From an uncultured Oscillospiraceae bacterium (GTDB lineage Bacteria > Bacillota > Clostridia > Oscillospirales > Ruminococcaceae), in contig UQDG01000011.1 of assembly GCA_900539695.1 (NCBI GenBank), positions 1 through 64,000 of the forward strand: a stretch of 64,000 nt of DNA, written 5' to 3'. Shown piece after piece: positions 60,214 through 64,000 of this stretch. A program made the translations under genes and the position numbers. Within the stretch, counting starts at the first letter, position 1, and each line of letters opens with the position of its first letter. The notes under the pieces are model-generated. The model did not search any database, was not told the DNA's origin, and worked only from the letters and a program-made list of their open reading frames with translations.

Positions 60214-60291
60214 TTGTAGGGGGCGATGCTTGCATCGCCCCGCAAACAGGCAGCCGCCCAGACGGGCCGATGGCGGGCATCGGCCCCTGCA
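60214..60291. repeat. Family D repeat, copy 6
   Basis: 78 bp with ends TTGTAGGGGGCGATGCTTGC and, inverted, TGCAGGGGCCGATGCCCGCC. Together with the rpsU terminator it fills most of the 333 bp gap before the yqeG gene. Confidence 0.65.
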
Positions 60292-60414
60292 TCACAGCCC
60301 GCAAAGTGGATTATAACGCAAAGTCCCGCAGGCGAACAATGTTCACCCCTGCACACTCTACAAGAGATACGTGCAGCTTTTGTGCGAGACCGCTTTATAA
60401 GGGGAGAAAACCGT

Positions 60415-60924
60415 ATGATTTTAACTCCTGAAATCGTATTTCGGAAAATTGAGTGCATCCACCCGGACTATCTGAAAGCGCATGGCATTACGGCGCTGGT
60501 GCTGGATGTGGATAATACGCTGACTGGGGATAACAGCCAGGTGCTGGAACCCACCGTGCAGGCCTGGCTGGACGAGATGCGGGCGGCGGGCATCAGCCTG
60601 ACCATCGTGTCCAACAACACGGCCAAGCGGGTGCGCCCTTTTGCCGAGCGTATCGGCCTGGATTGGGTGCCCCTGGCCTGCAAGCCGCTGACCATCGGCC
60701 TGATGGTGGCGCGGCATCGTCTGGGCGTGAAAAAAAGCCAGATGGCCATGGTGGGCGACCAGATCTTTGCCGACCGCATGGCCGCCGGGCTGTACGGCTG
60801 CCCCTGCCTGTACCTGCTGCCCCGCACCCCCCGCGACCGCAACAAATTTGTCCGGCTCAAACGCAAGTATGAACCCTACTGGCTGGACCGATACTATAAA
60901 AAGGGAGGGACTGTGCATGAATGA
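60415..60924 (+). CDS. YqeG family HAD-IIIA phosphatase
   Basis: 169 aa. VLDVDNTLTGD is motif I, SNNT motif II, and GDQIFADRMAA motif IV of the HAD fold. No large cap domain. Relatives include YqeG and the phosphatidylglycerophosphate phosphatase group, so a role in phospholipid synthesis is possible. The ATG follows GGGGAG. It overlaps the next gene by 8 bases. Confidence 0.93.
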   Translation: MILTPEIVFRKIECIHPDYLKAHGITALVLDVDNTLTGDNSQVLEPTVQAWLDEMRAAGISLTIVSNNTAKRVRPFAERIGLDWVPLACKPLTIGLMVARHRLGVKKSQMAMVGDQIFADRMAAGLYGCPCLYLLPRTPRDRNKFVRLKRKYEPYWLDRYYKKGGTVHE

Positions 60925-61777
60925 GCCGCGTTTTGGCACGGCCGGCCTGGCGGACAGCTACACCGTCAAAAAGTTTGACCCCGCCGCCATCGCCGCCTAC
61001 ACCGCCGGTTTTGGCCTGACCGCCTTTGAATACCAGTGCGGCCGCGGCGTGCGGCTGGCCCGCGACAAGGCACACGCTTTGGGCGAAGCCTGCGCCGCGC
61101 GGGGCATCGCCCTCTCGGTGCACGCGCCCTACTATATCAGCATGTCCAGCCTCGAGGAGGACAAGCGGCTGCACAGCATCGACTATCTGCTGCAAAGCTG
61201 CGCACTGGTCAAGGCGCTGGGCGGTAAGCGGGTCATCTTCCACTCCGGCTCCTGCGGCAAGCAGAGCCGCGAAGAAGCGCTGGAAAAGGCGCTGGACACG
61301 ATGGCGCGCGCTGTGAAAGCCTGCGATGAGGCGGGCTACGGGGATTGCATCCTCTGCCCCGAGACGATGGGCAAGGTGAACCAGCTGGGCACGCTGGACG
61401 AGGTACTGGCCCTGTGCGGCGTGGATGAGCGCATCACGCCCTGCATCGATTTTGGCCACCTGTACGCCCGCAGCCTGGGCACTCAGTTTGCCGAGGGCAC
61501 TGCAGCCGCCGACTACGCCGCCCTGCTGGACACGCTGCAGGCCGGGCTGGGGGATGAACGGGCAAAGCAGTTCCACGCCCATTTCTCCCGCATCGCCTAC
61601 ACCAAGGGCGGCGAGAAGTGCCACCTGACCTTTGCCGATACCGAGTACGGCCCGCCCCATGAACCACTGCTGGCACTGCTGAAAGAGCGCGGGCTGACCC
61701 CCACCATCATCTGCGAAAGTGCGGGCACCCAGGCCGAGGATGCGGCGGAACTGGCGAAAACGTATGCCGCGCTATAA
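60917..61777 (+). CDS. Endonuclease IV-like TIM-barrel protein
   Basis: 286 aa of the AP endonuclease family 2. Metal-site segments are visible in order: HAPYY, FHSGS, CPETMGK, DFGHLYAR, HAHFS and ICESAG. This set is closer to endonuclease IV than to sugar isomerases, so DNA repair at abasic sites is likely, though the chain is a non-standard member of the family. The start overlaps the yqeG gene. Confidence 0.85.
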   Translation: MNEPRFGTAGLADSYTVKKFDPAAIAAYTAGFGLTAFEYQCGRGVRLARDKAHALGEACAARGIALSVHAPYYISMSSLEEDKRLHSIDYLLQSCALVKALGGKRVIFHSGSCGKQSREEALEKALDTMARAVKACDEAGYGDCILCPETMGKVNQLGTLDEVLALCGVDERITPCIDFGHLYARSLGTQFAEGTAAADYAALLDTLQAGLGDERAKQFHAHFSRIAYTKGGEKCHLTFADTEYGPPHEPLLALLKERGLTPTIICESAGTQAEDAAELAKTYAAL

Positions 61778-61785
61778 GAGACTAG

Positions 61786-61958
61786 GACAGTGACACATAA
61801 TCCTGAGTACCGATACGACGAGCGAAACATGCCAGCTGCTAAGCAAAAAGCGCAGAGAATACTTTGTGTATTCTCGAGCATTTTTGCAACGCAGATGGCG
61901 TGTTGTAGCCGCCGGAGCGGTGCTCAAGCCGTCAGGCGGGGATTGTGTGGAGCTGTCC
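61786..61958 (+). repeat. Miniature inverted-repeat element, family B, copy 3
   Basis: 173 bp. Ends GGACAGTGACACATAATCC and, inverted, GGACAGCTCCACACAATCC. The central arm reads GCAAAAA...TTTTTGC and GAGAATAC-TTTGT-GTATTCTC, where copy 1 has GCCAAAA/TTTTGGC and GATAATAC/GTATTATC: the changes keep the pairing. Confidence 0.8.
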
Positions 61959-62002
61959 AAAGAAAAAATACCAAATTTCGCGCAAAAAAATCGACTCAGG
62001 GC

Positions 62003-62031
62003 TTGAAAAAGTCCATTGTATCCTGTAAAAT
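62003..62031 (+). promoter_or_regulatory. Promoter of efp
   Basis: TTGAAA (62003-62008), 17 bases, TAAAAT (62026-62031). Confidence 0.7.
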
Positions 62032-62073
62032 AAATACAGGTATGTATTTTGTAATTTATGGAGGAATTTTTAT

Positions 62074-62634
62074 ATGATTTCTGCAGGCGAATTCCGCAAC
62101 GGCGTCACCTTCGAGCAGGACGGCCAGGTCCTTCAGGTCGTTGAGTTCCAGCACGTCAAGCCCGGCAAGGGCGCCGCTTTTGTGCGCACCAAGACCAAGA
62201 ACGTCATCACCGGCTCTGTCGTTGAGACCAGCTACAACCCCACCGCTAAGTTCCCTCAGGCTTTCATCGAGCGCAAAGAGGTCACCTACTCCTACGAGGA
62301 TGGCGATCTGTACCACTTCATGGATGTTGAGACCTACGACGACATCCCCGTTGGCGCTGCCGATGTGCCCGACAACTTCAAGTTCTGCAAGGAGAACGAT
62401 ACCTGCAAGCTGCTGAGCTACAAGGGCAAAGTCTTCAGCGTTGAGATCCCCAACTTTGTTGAGCTGGAAGTCACCGCTACCGAGCCGGGTGTCAAGGGCA
62501 ACACCGCCACCAACACCCTGAAGCCCGCCACCGTCGAGACCGGCGCTGAGATCCGCGTGCCCCTGTTCATCAACGAGGGCGACAAGATCCGCATCGATAC
62601 CCGCACCGGCGAGTATATGGAGCGCGTGAACTGA
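62074..62634 (+). CDS. efp: Elongation factor P
   Basis: 186 aa, three beta-barrel domains. Relieves ribosome stalling at proline stretches. The tip loop [10 protein letters not shown] places the modifiable Lys at residue 32. The C-terminal signature [15 protein letters not shown] is intact. GGAGG precedes the ATG. Strong codon bias. A terminator follows. Confidence 0.98.
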   Translation: MISAGEFRNGVTFEQDGQVLQVVEFQHVKPGKGAAFVRTKTKNVITGSVVETSYNPTAKFPQAFIERKEVTYSYEDGDLYHFMDVETYDDIPVGAADVPDNFKFCKENDTCKLLSYKGKVFSVEIPNFVELEVTATEPGVKGNTATNTLKPATVETGAEIRVPLFINEGDKIRIDTRTGEYMERVN

Positions 62635-62647
62635 TTTTGTTCCACAA

Positions 62648-62683
62648 GCCGGGCCTGGCATACCGCCGTGCCCGGCATTTTTT
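62648..62683 (+). terminator. Terminator of efp
   Basis: GCCGGGC...GCCCGGC with a T run. Confidence 0.85.
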
Positions 62684-62701
62684 GAACGGAGGATTTCTGT
62701 T

Positions 62702-63133
62702 ATGGCTATGGACTTGAATGCAAAGGCTGCCTACATCCGCGGCCTGATGACCGGTATGGAGTTTGACCCCGCCAGCAAGAACGGCAAGGTCATTGCCGCC
62801 ATGATGGACCTGCTGGAAGAGATGGCTGCCCAGGTGGTCGAGCATGACAACGCCCTGGACCAGGTCTACGATGAGCTGGAGACCCTGGACCAGGATGTGG
62901 ACGACATCGTGAGCGACCTGTACGCCGACGATGACGAGGACGACGACGCCGAAGAGGACAGCGACGAGGCTCTGTACGAGGTCACCTGCCCCAACTGCGG
63001 CAAAGTCTCCACTGTGGACGAGGAGACCCTGCTGGATCAGACCCAGGAGCTGGTCTGCCCCTACTGCAATGCCTCTTTTGACATTGAGCTGGAAGGCACC
63101 GAGGACGAGAAGCCCGAGGATAACGACCAGTAA
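62702..63133 (+). CDS. CD1247-type zinc-ribbon protein
   Basis: 143 aa. An N-terminal helical domain (LNAKAAYIRGLMTGMEFDP, then a coiled-coil-like stretch to about 78), a very acidic linker (about 80-95), and a C-terminal zinc ribbon (CPNCGK at about 98, CPYC at about 121). This is the layout of clostridial 'CD1247 N-terminal domain' proteins of unknown function, often next to efp. GGAGG precedes the ATG. Confidence 0.88.
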   Translation: MAMDLNAKAAYIRGLMTGMEFDPASKNGKVIAAMMDLLEEMAAQVVEHDNALDQVYDELETLDQDVDDIVSDLYADDDEDDDAEEDSDEALYEVTCPNCGKVSTVDEETLLDQTQELVCPYCNASFDIELEGTEDEKPEDNDQ

Positions 63134-63146
63134 GTAAAAACGATGC

Positions 63147-63174
63147 GGCCCGGTGGAAACACCGGGCCTTTTTG
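63147..63174 (+). terminator. Terminator of the zinc-ribbon gene
   Basis: GGCCCGGTG-GAAA-CACCGGGCC then TTTTT. Confidence 0.95.
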
Positions 63175-63196
63175 GTATGCAAAGGAGGTGGGGCGG

Positions 63197-64000
63197 ATGC
63201 TGACGGCGGCAAAACTTGTGCTGCCCGCTTTGGCGGCAGCACTGTTTGTGTGGGGCGCGGCGTGGTGCGTGGTGCGCACGCTGCGGCCGCAGATGGCGGA
63301 TACTGCGGCTGTTGGCGGTGAGCCACCCCGTAGCAGCAAGGCCATGGCGGCGCTGGCCGGGCTGCTGTTTGTGTGCGTACTGCAGCTGGTGTTCTGCCAT
63401 GCGGCGCAGGCAAACAACCCCGGCGTGGGGCTGGCCCAGGCCATGGAGTGGCAGTTTTACGGCAACACCGACGCGCGGCATTACATCGACCTGGCGCAGT
63501 ACGGCTACGGCACCGGCGGCGCGTTTGCGGAGCAGGAATTGATGATCGTGTTCTTTCCGCTGTTCCCGGCGCTGCTGCGGGTCGTGCATTTGCTGGTGGG
63601 AGGCAGCTATCCGCTGTTGGGGCTGGCCGTGCAGGGGCCGCTGTTTGCCGGGGCGGCGGTATCGCTGTACACCCTGGTCAGCCGCCGCTGGGGCGAGCGC
63701 CAGGCGGTGCTGACGCTGGCCCTGCTGATGGCCAGCCCGGCGGCTGTATTTTTTGCCGTGCCGATGACCGAAAGCCTGTTTTTGCTGGTGACTGTGCGCT
63801 ACGTGCTGGCGTGGGATCGGCGGCAGTGGGGCCGCTGTGCGGTGCTGGGTGTGCTGGCTGGGTTGTGCCGCGCCCCCGGCGGACTGCTGCTGGGGCTGGC
63901 GGCGCTGGAACTGGCGGCCGCATGGCGCCGGGGAAAGCGGCCCGCGCTGGCAAGTATCCCGGCTATGCTGGCCCCGGCGGCGGGGCTGGGGCTGTACTTT
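63197..64000 (+). CDS. PIG-V-like mannosyltransferase, N-terminal part (cut by window end)
   Basis: 268 codons before the right edge; no stop. AAAGGAGGTG lies 6 bases before the ATG. After two helices comes the outer loop NTDARHYIDLAQYGY and then VFFPLFPALLR, the pattern of GPI mannosyltransferase 2 (PIG-V)-like GT-C enzymes that also occur in bacteria. At least six further helices follow. It is the seventh large GT-C-like protein of the window. The acceptor is unknown. Confidence 0.85.
   Translation, partial: MLTAAKLVLPALAAALFVWGAAWCVVRTLRPQMADTAAVGGEPPRSSKAMAALAGLLFVCVLQLVFCHAAQANNPGVGLAQAMEWQFYGNTDARHYIDLAQYGYGTGGAFAEQELMIVFFPLFPALLRVVHLLVGGSYPLLGLAVQGPLFAGAAVSLYTLVSRRWGERQAVLTLALLMASPAAVFFAVPMTESLFLLVTVRYVLAWDRRQWGRCAVLGVLAGLCRAPGGLLLGLAALELAAAWRRGKRPALASIPAMLAPAAGLGLYF

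Noticed and set aside
1-64000. CRISPR arrays, transposase genes, a complete prophage or a replication origin
   Set aside because: No regularly spaced repeats, no transposase or integrase reading frame and no phage structural genes were seen.

Overview
The window looks like a piece of chromosome from a high-GC gut clostridium of the Oscillospiraceae (Faecalibacterium / Gemmiger / Subdoligranulum type). This is an inference from gene content: an IspH-S1 fusion, a CD1247-type zinc-ribbon protein, PPi-type phosphofructokinases, an S21 gene with a Gram-positive promoter, -35/-10 promoters with 17 bp spacers, and strong GGGAG/AGGAGG ribosome binding sites. No species call can be proven from the sequence alone.

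Layout. 1-1.9 kb: the 3' end of an rRNA operon (5S end, tRNA-Lys) followed by a small AT-richer insert bounded by a 45 bp direct repeat of the tRNA 3' end plus its terminator. 1.9-9.1 kb: LOG-family hydrolase, diguanylate cyclase, AEC transporter, two YczE-like membrane proteins around a TetR-BrkB pair, and a ZIP transporter. 9.3-13.2 kb: glycolytic genes pgk, tpiA, gpmI. 13.3-32.4 kb: a large surface-glycan region with four large GT-C-like membrane proteins, two N-acetyl-sugar amidotransferases, HisF- and HisH-like proteins, an epimerase, a TIM-barrel isomerase, two GT2 glycosyltransferases, two flavoproteins, an amidohydrolase and a Dabb protein. 32.5-36 kb: cmk, plsC, ispH-S1. 36-38.8 kb: GtrA, a tiny membrane protein, deoC, a second ZIP transporter. 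38.8-44.2 kb: lipoprotein, two-component system, DUF1385 protein, prmC. 44.2-51.7 kb: recA, recX, rimO, pgsA, a membrane protein, cysS. 51.7-64 kb: a double GT-C mannosyltransferase, two tandem PPi-PFKs, a HAD phosphatase, a DUF1624 protein, rpsU, yqeG, an endonuclease-IV-like protein, efp, a zinc-ribbon protein and a PIG-V-like gene cut by the right edge.

How it works together. The most distinctive part is the glycan region. The amidotransferase/HisF/HisH set is the known machinery for turning an N-acetyl sugar into an acetamidino sugar: HisH releases ammonia, HisF channels it, and the PP-loop enzyme activates the sugar. The HisF copy has lost the usual second catalytic Asp, which argues against histidine synthesis. 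No nonulosonate synthase, flippase or polymerase is visible, so the sugar and the final polymer are unknown. Seven large GT-C-like proteins in 64 kb point to heavy glycosylation on the outer face of the membrane.

The intergenic DNA is unusually structured. I see several families of dispersed inverted-repeat elements. One (three copies, 102-173 bp) has terminal inverted repeats and helices supported by compensatory changes. Another is a 3' element found directly after four stop codons, each time followed by a second hairpin. These repeats, the tRNA-Lys footprint and several overlapping regulatory arrangements are the main novelties besides the glycan cluster.
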